DNA of 64,000 nucleotides from Ornithodoros turicata (GCF_037126465.1 NC_088206.1:69939687-70003686), one strand, 5' to 3'; positions 35,801 through 46,734 are shown, numbered from the stretch's first letter. Notes: generated by a model not told the origin, from the letters alone. Translations and numbers: made by a program.

Positions 35801-38800
35801 TGTTAATTGGAGGTTTTCCTTTCGATTGCGATATCGGAAGCATTCATTGTATATAAAGACAACTCACATGAGAAAAACAAAAAGACAGAAAAGGAAATCC
35901 TGGTCATATTGGTATACCTTATGTGCAAGAGAGTATGCCACTATGCCACATGACCAATTACTTAAATTATTTAATCAAGTTGTTAACTGGAGGTTTTCCT
36001 TCCCATGCCGATTGTGGTATTGGAGGCATTCATCGTATATATAAAGCCATGCAGCCCACATCTATAAAAAAAAATCCTGTATACATTATTACATTATGTA
36101 CAAGAGAGTATACAACTATACGACATGACCAGTTACTTAAATTAATTAATCAAGCTTTTAATTTGAGGTTTTCCCCCACGTGTTATAGAGCACGATATTG
36201 GAGGCATTCATTGTAGTATTAAGTCAGCCCGCATATATAAGAAAAATCCTGGTACGTACATACGTATATGGCATTGAGAGATTTTGTCACAGAATTCAGC
36301 CCAAGCCGGTACACAGTCTCACTGTCGTTGCGCAGCGAGGAAAATGAAAGACCCCGTGTCGATGTGGGGTTATAATTACAAATATGAGAGAGTGTGCAGT
36401 TTTTTCGTTTCGTTTTTTGGTTGTTAAGTCGGATGTGGTTAACTCGTGGACGAAATCCGACGTCAACGGTACTCTTGCGGGAGCTCCACAAATGGAACGT
36501 CCACACACTACACGCAATGACAAGTGTGATTGAAAGGCGTTCATTGAAGTGTTGTTCAGCAGCACGTATCTCATCTGTCGAAATGCCGTGGGCGAGTCAA
36601 TGCTTCAAGTACGTCCCTGGATGTGATACATGGAAACGTGTGAAGCTTCCACGGCTTTTCATTCGCGTCTTGTTTTGCGCAGCTATACTTTTGCAGTTTG
36701 TCTATAGTATGGGGCTAGTAATCCAGAATGGGTAACCGTGTTAGAAGGCACGATATATGCATCAGGATATATCCGTGCACATGATTCCTATATCTGTCTA
36801 TAGCTTCTAGAAAATCGTTTCTAGCAAGTTATAACGATTCCTTTCTCTCTCTCCCTCTTTGTTTTCGAGCCTCGGTAGAACATTTGCCAACGTGTCCGCG
36901 TACACTCTAAGAAAGAAACGAATAAATTGCACGCTTAGAAAAGAAAAAAGTGGAGGAGTTACACCTTTTAGGAGGTAATAGTTGTCGCATATGTCGTGCC
37001 TACAAGGTTGCAAAGTTCTGATGCCAAGACCGATTATATAAAATATCGAGACCCGTGGAGCATATATCAGTAATCAATCAATATCGATAATATCATCTAT
37101 CCTGGGCAATGGATGGACATCTTTCTTAATTACAGCGTTTATTTTCCCGAAGTCGACACAGAACCTCCATGTTTCGTCCTTCTTTCATACTAACACGACC
37201 GGTGAAGACCACGGGATGGACGACTCCCTGATGACTCCCCTCTGTAACATTTCGTGTATATCACACTTAAAAGTGAACTTCACCGCATAGCACGCTCCTA
37301 GCCAACCATCATCTCGAATGATATCGTTATCTGTCCTGATTTGTTGAAAACGGGAGGCGTACGCCCTTTTTGTGACACTTATGCTGTTCATAATTGTCAC
37401 AGAAAAGGCGTACGCCTCCCGTTTTCAACAAATCAGGGCAGTAACGATATCATTTGAGATAATGGTTGGTTAGGAGCGTGCTATGCGGTGAAGTTCATTT
37501 TAAAAAGTATACTGGAGTCTGGATCGTTTGTCGTTCGAATGGGGACGTTTGCCAGTCGCTTTGATCAGGAATATATTAAACATCTCTTGCGGCTGTTCCT
37601 TATCTTCCGTTACCCCCGTGTGTCAACCAGGGTTTCTTTTTTTGCAATATTTTTTGCTGAAGGTCCCGATGCATAAAACAGATTCCGTAAAGCGCGTGAA
37701 GTAAAATTTAAAAGTTAGGATGTTTATTTAATTAGTGAGCGTATGCAAATGAGCCGCTCGCTACTCAGTTCACAGCCGTTGTGTCAAGGATCTTTACCAA
37801 ACAGGAATTTCTTCAATGGACGAATTATTCACGAATTATTCAGCTTGGGGATTTTCGTGAAACACCCGCGGTAGACCTCCACCCGAGAAACGTCATCATG
37901 ACGTTCGTAGACAGACAGAAGACGAAACAAATCGAAATGGGAGGGCTGGGTTCCACGAATGGGAACTTGTTCGCTGCCTCCCATTGAAAGGAAAGTAGGA
38001 CCGAGGGTCGCGTACCTTGCAGGGACCATCGTAATCCCCTCAAGACCGTGGCTTTCGGGTGCTACCTTGTTCCCCCTAGCTTCCAGCGTATAGTTCAACT
38101 CTACCAAATTGGTGGCGCTGTCGAACACTATGACGTCATTTGTTTACAAACAGGGATAGGTCTATTACAATCTCATGTTTCTAGGTGCCTTGAAGCTTGT
38201 GCTGCGTTTGTGCGTTCCACCCTCGGAACGGTGGGTTTCCATCACAGAAGGCAAGGGGAGCTTTTGTTGCTTGTTGAACGCTAAGTAAGCACATACTCTG
38301 TCGTCTGCTACTCCAAAAACAAAACAACAAACAAACAAACAAACTAGTCAGGAGACAAGTTCAATTTCTCCCTGGTTTTCTTTTAAATAATCGATCAATC
38401 AATCTGTCGTCTCTTTTGTCACACACGTGATTGTGATATAGACTTAACTATCGCGTATTATTTAATTATCACTAAGACAATACGGTCCTGTGGGTCCTGC
38501 TTTTGGATGGAGTATAGGACCGTCGGAGCACAACATCATGAAGGCGCACAGCGAAGCCGAAGACTTAGCAAACAATATATCCCTCCGGTGGACACCGTAT
38601 CACTGCGACATCCTCGGAAATGAACGTGCAGGCAGAGCTGCAAAGGAAGCCCTTAGCAAAAGTAGGATATCTGCGATCCCTTTTACAAAGGCAGGTGCCA
38701 AGAACCTTCTCCGTAAAAGTATACAAGAAGAAGTTCCCGCACAATATGGTAACAAACAATGAGGCCAGTGGACTACCTTGCATTCATCAACACTGAAGCA

Positions 38801-41800
38801 GACAGCATAATTCCAAAAGGAATTGAACGATCAGTCAAAACAGCCATACATCGCACACGACTTCGGAGCGCTATACACAGGAACTACAAAGCACGCTAAG
38901 GCTCTCGGACTCAAACCGTCAGTGCAGGTCCTTGTCCTTTTATCCTCTGTCCTTGTCCTATACCCACCGGGGGTTTTTTAATTGTTTTTAATTCAATATG
39001 AACCAACCAGCCCAAACGCTTGCTTTGCTACATGTGCGGACCCAAACCTTTGCAAATTATGCAAAGTCTCAGGATACACACAACATAATCACGCACTGCC
39101 CAGAATATAGCCAAGCCAGACATCAACTCAACCAGGCTGTCGCAGCACTGGACAACAGGCCTTTCTCCTTTTGCAAGATTGCCGGAAGATGGCCCACAAA
39201 GCAACAACAACCCAAAACACTGAGAGCACCCTGTGCTTTCTTAAAAAAAAGATAGCGGTATAAAAGACTGCTTCTAAATCAATTATCATATTTTAATGCT
39301 AGAGCTGGAGAACTGGAGCTGCAGGCGCTCCTATAGGGCAGCCATCTACACTCTTAAAAATGAACTTCACCGCATAGCACGCTCCTAGCCAAACATCATC
39401 TTGAATGATATCGCTATCTGCCCTGATTTGTTGAAAATGGGAGGCGCACGCCATTTTTGTGACACTTATGCTGTTCATAATTGTCACAGAAAAGGCGTAC
39501 GCCCGCCGTTTTCAACAAATCAGGGCAGATAACGATATCATTCGAGATTATGGTTGGCTAGGAGCGTGCTATGCGGTGAAGTTCATTTTTAAGAGTGTAT
39601 ACTAGCCGCAACACCATAACCCAGTTAAACTTGTCTTATCCTAATTATCAATAAGGATCAAAACAACCGAAAGGACAGGACAAATGAAAGATCGGTATAC
39701 TTCGAAGCGTCTGCTATCAACTTATCACTAGTCAGTTCTTTTATGTATATTGTTTGCTATTTTGAAAATATGATCAGCATAAACCTGAGCCATTGATGTT
39801 ATGTTCGCCGATCCTTGCTTACATGTGGTTACTCCGCTAAATTACCTCTAAAAAAACGAAGGGAGTTTTGCACGAGAAAATATTATAACCGTATGAATAC
39901 TAAAAAACAGACATCTTTTATTGTGGAGTATTGATTTATAGTTACTGCTTGCAGTGGAGACATTGGTATCCATGTTGTGTGTTATCTCTGATATCCATAG
40001 CATTCTCTCTTGTCGTATTACCTTCAGCTGGAATACTAATAGGTGACGATAGATATCGATGTAACGAACTAGGTCATAAACATGGTTTATATATGGGTTT
40101 TTATAGTGTAAATTCCTACATTAACGCAACGCATGCTTGGACTCAATTTAAAAATACTCGCATATTGTTTTAGATACAGCCCGCGACGCTCTTTTATATT
40201 CCATAAACAACCAGCCACATGTCCAGTGATTACTTTGTAAGTATATACCAAGTGAGTATATTTATTTGCATTAATTTACCCCGCAAACAAAGCGCGATTG
40301 TTTACCATCTCAATCAGACATTGTTAATTGGAATGTTTGCAGACTTTGATCTGCGCTCTTTAACTACTGTAGTTTCACTTCTGTGTGACAGGGATATGTA
40401 TTCCCCTGCGAATGCCACTTTCACTACGTGTTTGCAACACGGCTGAAGTAAGTGTCACATATAGGCGATGATGGCAATTACCATATATAGATAAAAATGA
40501 ACGGCAGCAAAGTTTTTAAGCGTGCGCCCAAAATGCCTCCCTGAAAATGATATGTATTACTTGATTTAGAAACGCTTCCTGCTGATCTCCTTCCAACATT
40601 AAACTAATTGGTCTCACACTACTCCGTGTCTCGAAGATGTGCCAGAACAAAAATGGCCGCCGCCAGATCGCTGAGACTGCTGCGACGATGCGAAAATAAC
40701 GAGAGTATAATTGACACGATTTTTTTCGACACAGCGTCACGCTGTAGTAAGACCAAATAAACACGCTGTGGAAAAAGATTACTTTGTGATATATAATATT
40801 AATAAAATGTATATAATGTATGAAAGTATATAATATAATAAAATATAATATATATAATAAATAAAAATATAATAGAAGTATATATATATAGAAGTATAGA
40901 AGGCTACAAAATTGAGGTTCGAACGACCAGGATGTTGAATATAGATAGGGGAGAAAAGACACCAGAGACTGAAGTAGGGAGTAGGGGAAAGTTATTTATT
41001 AAGCTGGCATTTAAACTAAGGGTCTGGGGAAGTCTACGTTTCGGCGGAAGCTCCGCCTTCTTCGGGACTGACTATATATACAATAGAATGTATATAATAG
41101 CAAAATAGTATATAATAGAAAAATATTACTTTGATATATAATTAATATTGTGATTGTCGGACCCTTCGCTTTTTCCCACTATTTTTACCCGTACCTCAAC
41201 GCCTGCCATCGAGGCTAAGCACTCGGTTCGCCGCCGAAGAGAAGTGAAATGAGTTTGGGGAACATCGTCAGTGTACTTTCTGCCAATAAGTGTCACTAAT
41301 AGAAGATGCCAAGCGTAGGAATGACACTGTGTTGGTCCGTCGGACAGGGTTGGACGTTGGTCCGTATAACACTCAGAACGTTCTTCTGTAATCTCTGCTT
41401 AACTAACCGACCAATCTGTACATATACCAAAACAAGAAAAGAAAAAGGGAGATGATCTCGGGATTATTCCACCTTGTATGTGCACCCCTCCGTGTATAAT
41501 GGTATAGCCGCCGGCTAAGATTTGCAGCTCTGACGCGCTCCGGCGGAGATTCTTTCAATCACAATAATGTATGCACCCAATCTGGGGTCAATTGGCGTTC
41601 TTCTTACAGGCATACGAATGTGTTTCATCCACATCAATAGTCCGTTCAAAAGGACGACTTATCGTTTTAAGCGGTACATCGCATTGTCGCAGCCCTTAAC
41701 TCCCATAAAAAGTATGTTTATTTTGTCAATTATTTCAATAACGTTAAATCAATCAACCGTAAAACGGCGAAATAATTATGGAACGCGGGAAGAGAGGAAC

Positions 41801-43634
41801 AAAACCGAAACTTGCACTGCCACCGCAATATATAGGCGTTGTCTGCTTTTATACAAGTATACTCGTTACGAAAAAAAAAAAAGAAAAACACTGCCAAATT
41901 CAAATTCAGAAACATTTTCCGCGCGCGAAACGTCAGCCTCTTACTTCTCAGTTAGGTTTGATTATTGATTACGTCAACTAAAAACGAAACCTCTGCGGAC
42001 ATATCAACCAATCAACCTTTAATTTTCATGCTCAGACTAGATTACCGCATGGATAGAAAAAAGAAAAAGAAAACGTAATAGATAGAAACAAGAAATAAAA
42101 GATATAACCCACACTTGACATTTTCAACTATCCAACACATTGTTTATTTTGGAAGCTGCAGATCGGGCGCCTCTGGTAATTACTACAACTGTCGTCTGCG
42201 GTCTGACCTCGTCTGTGTCTCGGGAAACGGTGTAGCGATCGTGGTGTATTACTATACTGTTCCTGAAAATATATATTTTTTAAATACTACTATACTCCAT
42301 ACTCTACTTCTACACTCTTAAAAATGAACTTCACCGCATAGCACGCTCCTAGCCAAACATCATCTCGAATGATATCGTTATTTGCCCTGATTTGTTGAAA
42401 ACGGGGGGCGTACGCCTTTTTTGTGACAATTATGAACAGCATAAGTGTCACAGAAAAGGCGTACGCCCCCAGTTGTCAACAAATCAGGGCAGATAACGAT
42501 ATCAGTTGAGATGATGGTTGGCTAGGAGCGTGCTATGTGGTGAAGTTCATTTTTAAGAGTGTACGCTGCTGAAATCTACACTACTACTTGATGACAATAC
42601 GCCCTTGTACTCCATAGCTATAGAGTCTGCTATAAACTTGATGACAATACACACTGGAGTTTGATGACAATACACTCTGCACCACGCCAATGTCCGACTT
42701 CGAGGCAGGCTGCCGATTCCAGTGTTCAAAGGAGAGATCCCTCCAGGGAACATAGTTGAGAATAAACGGCTGTTTCTTGGTATATACGCTATATAGAGGT
42801 GGCTGAAGCGAAAGCCCACAGGAAGTGCCAGAAACTTTGTACTTATGAATGTCATTTGTGACGTCACTTGTACATTCCCCGCAGCATATATTGTCCCCCA
42901 TTCGAACGGGACACTATGCATTTTCAAAACTTCACCGCGTACCACACTCCGTGTGCTTCTGATTTGAGGGGAAAGCGGAGTGTACGCCCCTTTTGTGACA
43001 ATGAACCGGATAGACAGGCAGATCGCTCGGCAATAACACGTCACCACCGCGTGTGGCAATTAGCATATATATATATATCCAGATTGGCGTCCGCTGATTA
43101 GCATCCAAAAAGGCGTACCGATTGGTACTGCCGTATCCGATTGGTATCCAAAAAGGCGTACGCCCTCCCCCTTTTTTTGGAAATCGTGCAAGATAACGAC
43201 ATCATTCGCGAGCGATATGCGGTGAAGTTGTGTTTTCAGAGACCACCAAGCGGGACTCAATCTGAAAGCGAGTACCGGGACCCCCAACGGCAAAATATGG
43301 AAACGACAAAAAATCCGTGGTACATACAGTACTCACTTGCGAAGCGCGGGTCCGGGCCTGCCGTGCCGTACCATCCCGCTGCCGACTGCCGGACGGGGTC
43401 GCTGTAGTGAGCGGCCAAATCCGGCGGACCGGCACCGTACTGTGTCCCGCCGAAGGAATTGGCACCCAGCTGCATCCCGTAGTGACTGTTCATCATAAAC
43501 GACGACAACTCCTCCTGAGACGGAGACTCCGCGAACGGACTCAAAATGTCCGACACTGAAAAGGGCGTCGAGTGCGGCGGATCCTGCTGTTGCGAGTGCT
43601 GGTGATTGGGCGATTCCTTAACACTCAGGGACAT
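26731..43634 (-). CDS. scro: NK2.1-class homeobox transcription factor, scarecrow / Nkx2.1 orthologue
   Basis: Four exons on the minus strand, 43634-43337, 28366-28017, 27479-27065 and 26861-26731, join with matching phases (1, 0, 1) to give 1194 nt, about 397 residues. Order of domains: TN motif [11 protein letters not shown] near residues 22-33; a Gly/Ala/Ser-rich linker; homeodomain about residues 173-232 with the NK2 hallmark Tyr54 ([10 protein letters not shown]); a Gln/His-rich stretch; the NK2-specific domain [13 protein letters not shown]; and the C-terminus LQGRTW, which resembles the YGRTW end of Nkx2.1. The homeodomain, including [19 protein letters not shown], agrees with what I recall of Drosophila scro; vertebrate Nkx2.1 has Met where this has Cys at position 56. 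The family binds CAAG-type sites; in insects scro is expressed in brain and pharynx, while Nkx2.1 acts in thyroid, lung and forebrain. Intron 1 is 14,970 bp and full of mobile elements, intron 2 is 537 bp and intron 3 is 203 bp. Start choice: the first Met before the TN motif. Confidence 0.95.
27065..27479 (-). CDS. scro: scro exon 3 (homeodomain 45-60 and NK2-SD)
   Basis: The acceptor CTACTTGCAG is at 27480. The exon opens with [19 protein letters not shown], continues with a Gln/His/Ser-rich segment, then [13 protein letters not shown] (NK2-specific domain). The donor is less certain: G|GTACGG at 27064 gives phase 1 and a Gly junction. An alternative at A|GTGGAA about 24 bases earlier is also phase 1. 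Confidence 0.9.
28017..28366 (-). CDS. scro: scro exon 2 (homeodomain positions 1-44)
   Basis: The acceptor TCGATGCAG at 28367 gives two bases that complete the Ile codon split from exon 1. The exon encodes a Gly-rich stretch, an Ala-rich tract and then homeodomain residues [20 protein letters not shown] through LTPTQ. The donor CAG|GTAACT at 28016 is phase 0. A second AG (TTTCCAG) seven bases further in would break the frame, so the first is preferred. Confidence 0.93.
28504..29260. mobile_element. CGTACGCC palindromic MITE, copy F, split by a retroelement
   Basis: The left arm (28504 to about 28632) and the right arm (about 29139-29260) together make one MITE. They are separated by an insertion of about 505 bp exactly at the central loop. 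The left TA is present and the right end is eroded. Confidence 0.88.
28633..29138 (-). mobile_element. Non-LTR retroelement 3' fragment inserted in MITE copy F
   Basis: In minus orientation it ends in an A-rich tail of repeated AATAGAAT-type units. A short duplication (ATGCT) occurs at both joints. No reverse-transcriptase domain is left, so assignment rests on the tail and the insertion geometry. Confidence 0.55.
29490..29770 (+). promoter_or_regulatory. Compact promoter-like or solo-LTR-like segment
   Basis: An imperfect tandem repeat of about 30 bases carries GATTGGCT (inverted CCAAT) twice. TTACGTCACG, then TCTATAAG (TATA-like), and about 100 bases later AATAAA follow in one stretch, the order of parts expected in an LTR. 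No paired LTR or retroviral-type reading frame was seen, so this remains a guess. It lies within scro intron 1. Confidence 0.3.
30420..30598 (+). mobile_element. Probable retroelement 3' end with (ATT)n tail
   Basis: T-rich leader, GGTGCACCATCCGGTAGACC, then AAAATAAGGTATTATT and ATT repeats to 30598. Non-coding; identified by the tail type shared with other copies here. Confidence 0.5.
32430..33110 (+). repeat. Cluster of TCGTCTGC octamers
   Basis: Eight exact TCGTCTGC (near 32440, 32576, 32630, 32751, 32767, 32794, 32811, 32863) plus several one-base variants to 33090. Spacing is irregular and the sequence between them is unrelated, so this is not a tandem repeat. Confidence 0.8.
33970..34215 (+). 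mobile_element. tRNA-derived SINE, diverged
   Basis: Body motifs GTTGGCACAGTTCCC and GTCGTCCCAGGACGCA, then a TCATCATCATCA end. The head is degraded. In scro intron 1. Confidence 0.75.
34497..35277. mobile_element. 781-bp mariner-like giant hairpin element
   Basis: Two arms of about 340-350 bases are near-perfect reverse complements. The ends read CCGGGTGTTTCAGTTAAATC and GATTTAACTGAAACACCCTG, flanked by TA (34495-34496, 35278-35279). The loop of about 80 bases has a repeated CCAATGAATTGC unit. It sits in scro intron 1. Confidence 0.9.
35326..35540. mobile_element. CGTACGCC palindromic MITE, copy G, left-truncated
   Basis: Both arms with GGCGTACGCC and the right end GTTCATTTTTAAGAGTG are present; the first 20-30 bases are missing. 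It lies directly after the giant hairpin element. Confidence 0.88.
35739..36262 (+). repeat. Three-copy tandem repeat of about 175-180 bp
   Basis: Copies start at 35739, 35919 and 36094 with TTATGT(G/A)CAAGGGAGTAT, each followed by CATGACNAATTACTTAAATT, GGAGGTTTTCC, GGAGGCATTCAT and AAATCCTGGT. Divergence between copies is moderate. In scro intron 1; no coding potential. Confidence 0.92.
37262..37510. mobile_element. CGTACGCC palindromic MITE, copy A
   Basis: About 249 bp. Arms of about 110 bases mirror each other (TTAAAAGTGAACTTCACCGC to GTGAAGTTCATTTTAA), and each arm holds the core GGCGTACGCC. The centre is CACTTATGCTGTTCATAATTGTCAC. In scro intron 1. Confidence 0.92.
38490..39255 (+). 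mobile_element. Non-LTR retrotransposon RNase H and zinc-motif remnant
   Basis: The frame at 38490-38762 contains [20 protein letters not shown], matching the RNase H motif W-x-PxHxxIxGNExAD with a decayed active site. At 38998-39255 a second frame has [20 protein letters not shown], the typical terminal motif. The two are separated by frame breaks. In scro intron 1. Confidence 0.8.
39349..39597. mobile_element. CGTACGCC palindromic MITE, copy B
   Basis: A full-length 249-bp copy with ends CACTCTTAAAAATGAAC and GTTCATTTTTAAGAGTG. TA is present on both sides (39347-39348, 39598-39599), which indicates mariner-type insertion. In scro intron 1. Confidence 0.94.
40786..41140 (+). repeat. AT-rich tract with a retroelement-like island
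   Basis: TATAATA-type low-complexity runs at 40786-40905 and 41070-41140 flank a short island. The island contains TTTCGGCGGAAGCTCCGCC followed by TTCTTCGGGACTG, a stem-loop motif of the kind seen in retroelement 3' ends. In scro intron 1. Confidence 0.55.
42313..42561. mobile_element. CGTACGCC palindromic MITE, copy C
   Basis: Full-length 249 bp with TA on each side. The central segment is in the opposite orientation to copies A, B and D. About 0.8 kb from scro exon 1. Confidence 0.94.
42920..43245. mobile_element. CGTACGCC palindromic MITE, diverged copy with internal insertion
   Basis: The left arm (AAACTTCACCGC, GCGGAGTGTACGCC) and the right arm (AAAAAGGCGTACGCC, ATATGCGGTGAAGTT) are separated by unrelated sequence containing a TATATA run. 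It ends less than 100 bases from the scro exon 1 donor. Confidence 0.6.
43337..43634 (-). CDS. scro: scro exon 1 (TN motif)
   Basis: 99 codons plus one base, beginning [12 protein letters not shown]. The conserved TN repressor motif [12 protein letters not shown] lies about 22 residues in, followed by a Ser/Gly/Tyr-rich segment. The donor A|GTGAGT at 43336 is a strong match to consensus. Human Nkx2.1 likewise begins with a few residues before [11 protein letters not shown], supporting this start. Confidence 0.93.
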
Positions 43635-43879
43635 GTCTCACGCGACCGGAACTCCGGCATGGCGTCGTCGACGTCTGTTCGCGTCTCGCTCGAAGGTTTT
43701 CGCACGCGGCTTCCTTTCCTTATTTTTTTCTGTTTCGGTCCTTCTTTCCTCCTTTCCCCTCTTTCATATCTCGCTTCTCCTCCCTGCTTGTCAATCTTTC
43801 ACAACGAAATCAAATCCTGCCGAAATGCGAGCGCCCGAAAAAAAAAAAAGAAAAAAAATAACAGGCAGGCGGAGCGAAC

Positions 43880-44110
43880 GAGCTTAAGGCGGGGTTTAAA
43901 AGTGGGCGGAGCGAGCAAGTGTTACGCCCATGTGACGTCTCGCGTGACGTGCAGCTCGTGCGGTCACGCGCGCGCGGCTTTGTACGCGCGAAGCGAGCAG
44001 AGAGGAGGATGGGAGGAGAGGCGTGACGTAAGTGTGATGTATGGGCAGCGGGTGGAGTTCGCGAGAAAGGCGTGACCTGTGGTGGTGCTGTTGCTGAATA
44101 TGGGGATTCG
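43880..44110 (-). promoter_or_regulatory. GC/CpG-rich region upstream of scro with TGACGT sites
   Basis: This block 250-480 bases upstream of the scro ATG is much richer in CG than its surroundings. It holds three TGACGT (CRE half-site) occurrences, near 43932, 43945 and 44024 (the last as TGACGTAA). Position suggests promoter and 5' UTR of scro. No TATA box was assigned. Confidence 0.45.
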
Positions 44111-44149
44111 GCGTGAGTTGCAGAACCGTTAGGTTTGCAGGAGTACTTT

Positions 44150-44186
44150 TTTTTTCTCTCTTCTTCCTCTCTCTCTCTCTCTCTTT
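44150..44186 (+). repeat. Pyrimidine tract with (CT)n
   Basis: T-run followed by CTCTTCTTCC and CT repeats, about 0.5 kb upstream of the scro ATG. Confidence 0.9.
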
Positions 44187-44751
44187 GAAATGGAAGGGGG
44201 GATGCGGTAGTGTGTGAGATGCGAAGGAAGTGGATCGGGAAGATGCTTGTTGTGTATTCATTCGGAAGCATTTTGAGATGTCTGGAAGCGGTTTGATTAG
44301 TGAAGTTTTTCGGTGGCGGCTGGAATTCCGTGTCAGGGGTTAGAGTGGTTGGGGATGGGTTACAAAAGGATCGTGAATGGAGTACGTTGTAAAAGGAATC
44401 GCTACGCCGTACGATCGTTGTCGACTCTTGCTGTGATTGCCAGTTAGGAGGGTCCGATTTAGCTCTGAAACGAAATATGGAGACCGCAGGTCACTATTAG
44501 GCGCATCATCGCTCTCGCCGCCCGTGGCGCCACCTGTGTGTTATTGCATGCGGCATTCACAGTTTTACGCTCTCACTGGAATCAAATACAATATGGAAGC
44601 CATATTCGCTTACCAGTGAACTGTCAAAAGAAGCGTACAGGCTATACCCCATTAATCAGTTACTGCCTTACTTTTAGCTCGGAAATGTCAAATTTCTCGT
44701 TAAACATTTGCTGTAAAAGCAAGAGAAACACATCGTTAGTTGTTACGCCAC

Positions 44752-44965
44752 GAACGCACCTATAAACACGGAATTCCACCTTTCCATCCCGAATGACAGC
44801 GTTCTCTCCCCTTATTTGCTGAAAACGGGAGGTGCACACCTTTCTGTGACTTACGCAGTAATATTAGTTGCCACAAAAAGGCGTATGTGCCGCGCTATCT
44901 ACAAATAAGAAGTCATAACGGTATCACTTTGTGCAATGGCTGGCCCTCAGACTATATTCGCAGTA
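44752..44965. mobile_element. CGTACGCC palindromic MITE, diverged copy
   Basis: Recognisable by TTGCTGAAAACGGGAGGTG, TGTGACTTACG and GCCACAAAAAGGCGTA. Both arms are heavily mutated. Located about 1.1 kb upstream of scro exon 1. Confidence 0.65.
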
Positions 44966-46440
44966 TAATATTCACCAAATTCGGCATATCTACTATTGAT
45001 TCGGCAATTTACTATTGGAATATTTTCATAGAGGCTATATAGCGCACTGTATGTGGGGTTTAACTCTTTTGCTTTCGATTTGTTGTCACAAATTCGCTGA
45101 GCAAAAAAAATGGATGCCATTTATTCTTTGTCCATATACATAGTTTGGTGGAAATCGAGCACAACTTTCGTGCGTTCGGTGGTTAGTGTGTATAAAAGTA
45201 AAAACGAAGCGCTTGGTACGTCAACATTAGCTGAGGGTCTCACCTGCAATACGAATTGAAAAAACGAACAAATTGTTTCCCACACCGGCGAACTGCATAT
45301 ATACAAGAGGTACAACCACGTAAATTGACCGCCTTTATTCTCATGCATGCGCGCGCATTGATACGTAAATTGCAAAACTGAAACAGGTGCGGAAACAGAT
45401 GCTATACAGAAAACGCTTCTATCGGTTAATGTTTGTCCATCGACTTGACGTGCCCCTGTGTGGATCTTTGAGACGGCAGAACAGAATAAGAAGAACGGGC
45501 GTCTTGCGATTTTGATTGACAGCTGCGGGGGCGACCCCATGCGGCGAGCCGTGCAAACTACGGTCGCTGATGTCTCTCTCGCTGCGTATCATTCTTCCTC
45601 GAGTTATTATCGTCCTTCTCTTTTTTTGTGCGAGGTTATTTTTTTCTTTGTTCTTCGCAAACAAAGGCGGGTATATGAGCTGTCAGAAAGGTTGCAGAAG
45701 GTATGTGCTTTAGCCTTTCATGCGCAGCACTGCCGGGATGTACTACGCGGGAACTTCGCGAGCTGTGTTGACATTAGAGACCTCGTCTCTTGGTATTTTT
45801 TTTTTCTTTTCTTATTCTTCTTTACTTGGTGTGTTTTCGTTTCTTCTTTTTTTGCGCTGGAGGAGCGAGAAATGGGGGACAGTTGACTTTTGATGTTTGT
45901 TTTGGCTCCACGTAGATGTCGCTAGTGGGTGTTACTTTTGAAAGGAGGTATATGAATGCATCCATTGTTTTTATTTTGGTTTCTTCGATTATGAGGACGG
46001 CGACTGTAGCATGTTATTTGTTAAAAGGTGATATGAAGAAGGTCAGGAACTGGTATTGCACGCGATAAAGAAACATGATGTACTCGATGTTTAATGTGTC
46101 GTCTTATAATACTGTAATTACTGTTACCTTTCGTCCAACAGTAATAGGTCGCTTCTGCTTGAGTACCCGCAGTTCAAGTACCCTCAGTACCCGACGTTTT
46201 CGAGGCAATGTAAAGAAAATAGATGCCAGTAAACATTCCCCGAAATTGGACGTCAAACAAGCGGTTCTCCCGCCTGCGCTATGTTCTATTGGAATTGCAA
46301 GGGGTAATTATCGATGCGGTATCAGGTTGATGGCACATCGATTAATCAACCAAACCGGGTTGATAGCTTCCCCGAAGTAAGACGGCTGCAATCATGTACG
46401 GCGCTGTATAGTCATAGTTCAGTGAGGGCCCATTTGACGT
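44966..46440. other. Upstream flank of scro without recognised genes
   Basis: A minus-strand open frame of 139 codons at 45121-45540 has no recognisable domain or splice support. Otherwise AT-rich, with poly-T runs at 45790-45850. Confidence 0.45.
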
Positions 46441-46441
46441 A

Positions 46442-46694
46442 CACTCTTAAAAATGAACTTCACCGCAGAGCACGCTCCAAGCCAACCATCAGCTCGAATG
46501 ATATCGCTATGTGCCCCGATTTGCTCAAACCAGTAGGCGTACGCCTTTTTGTGACACTTATGCTGTTCATAATTGTCACAAAAATGGCGTACGCCCCCCC
46601 CCCCGTTTTCAGCAAATCAGGGCAGATAACGATATCATTCGAGATGATGGTTGGCTACGAGCGTGCTATGCGGTGAAGTTCATTTTTAAGAGTG
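46442..46694. mobile_element. CGTACGCC palindromic MITE, copy D
   Basis: 253 bp with flanking TA; contains a longer C-run in one arm. Its right flank (GCTGAAATCTA) resembles that of copy C. Confidence 0.93.
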
Positions 46695-46734
46695 TACGCG
46701 CTGAAATCTAAAAAAACATGGCACCCCGAACCTG

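Noticed and set aside
35739..36262. Regular repeats as a CRISPR array
   Set aside because: Units are 175-180 bp, tandem, with no short repeat/spacer alternation, and the genome is eukaryotic.
37829..38128. 99-codon minus-strand frame near a mariner-like terminus
   Set aside because: Starts next to a GTGAAACACCCG terminus and looks like the interior of a repeat; no domain recognised.
43810..44271. Minus-strand frame of 153 codons upstream of scro
   Set aside because: Low-complexity Arg/Glu/Ser coding caused by the CT tract and CG-rich promoter; no domain.
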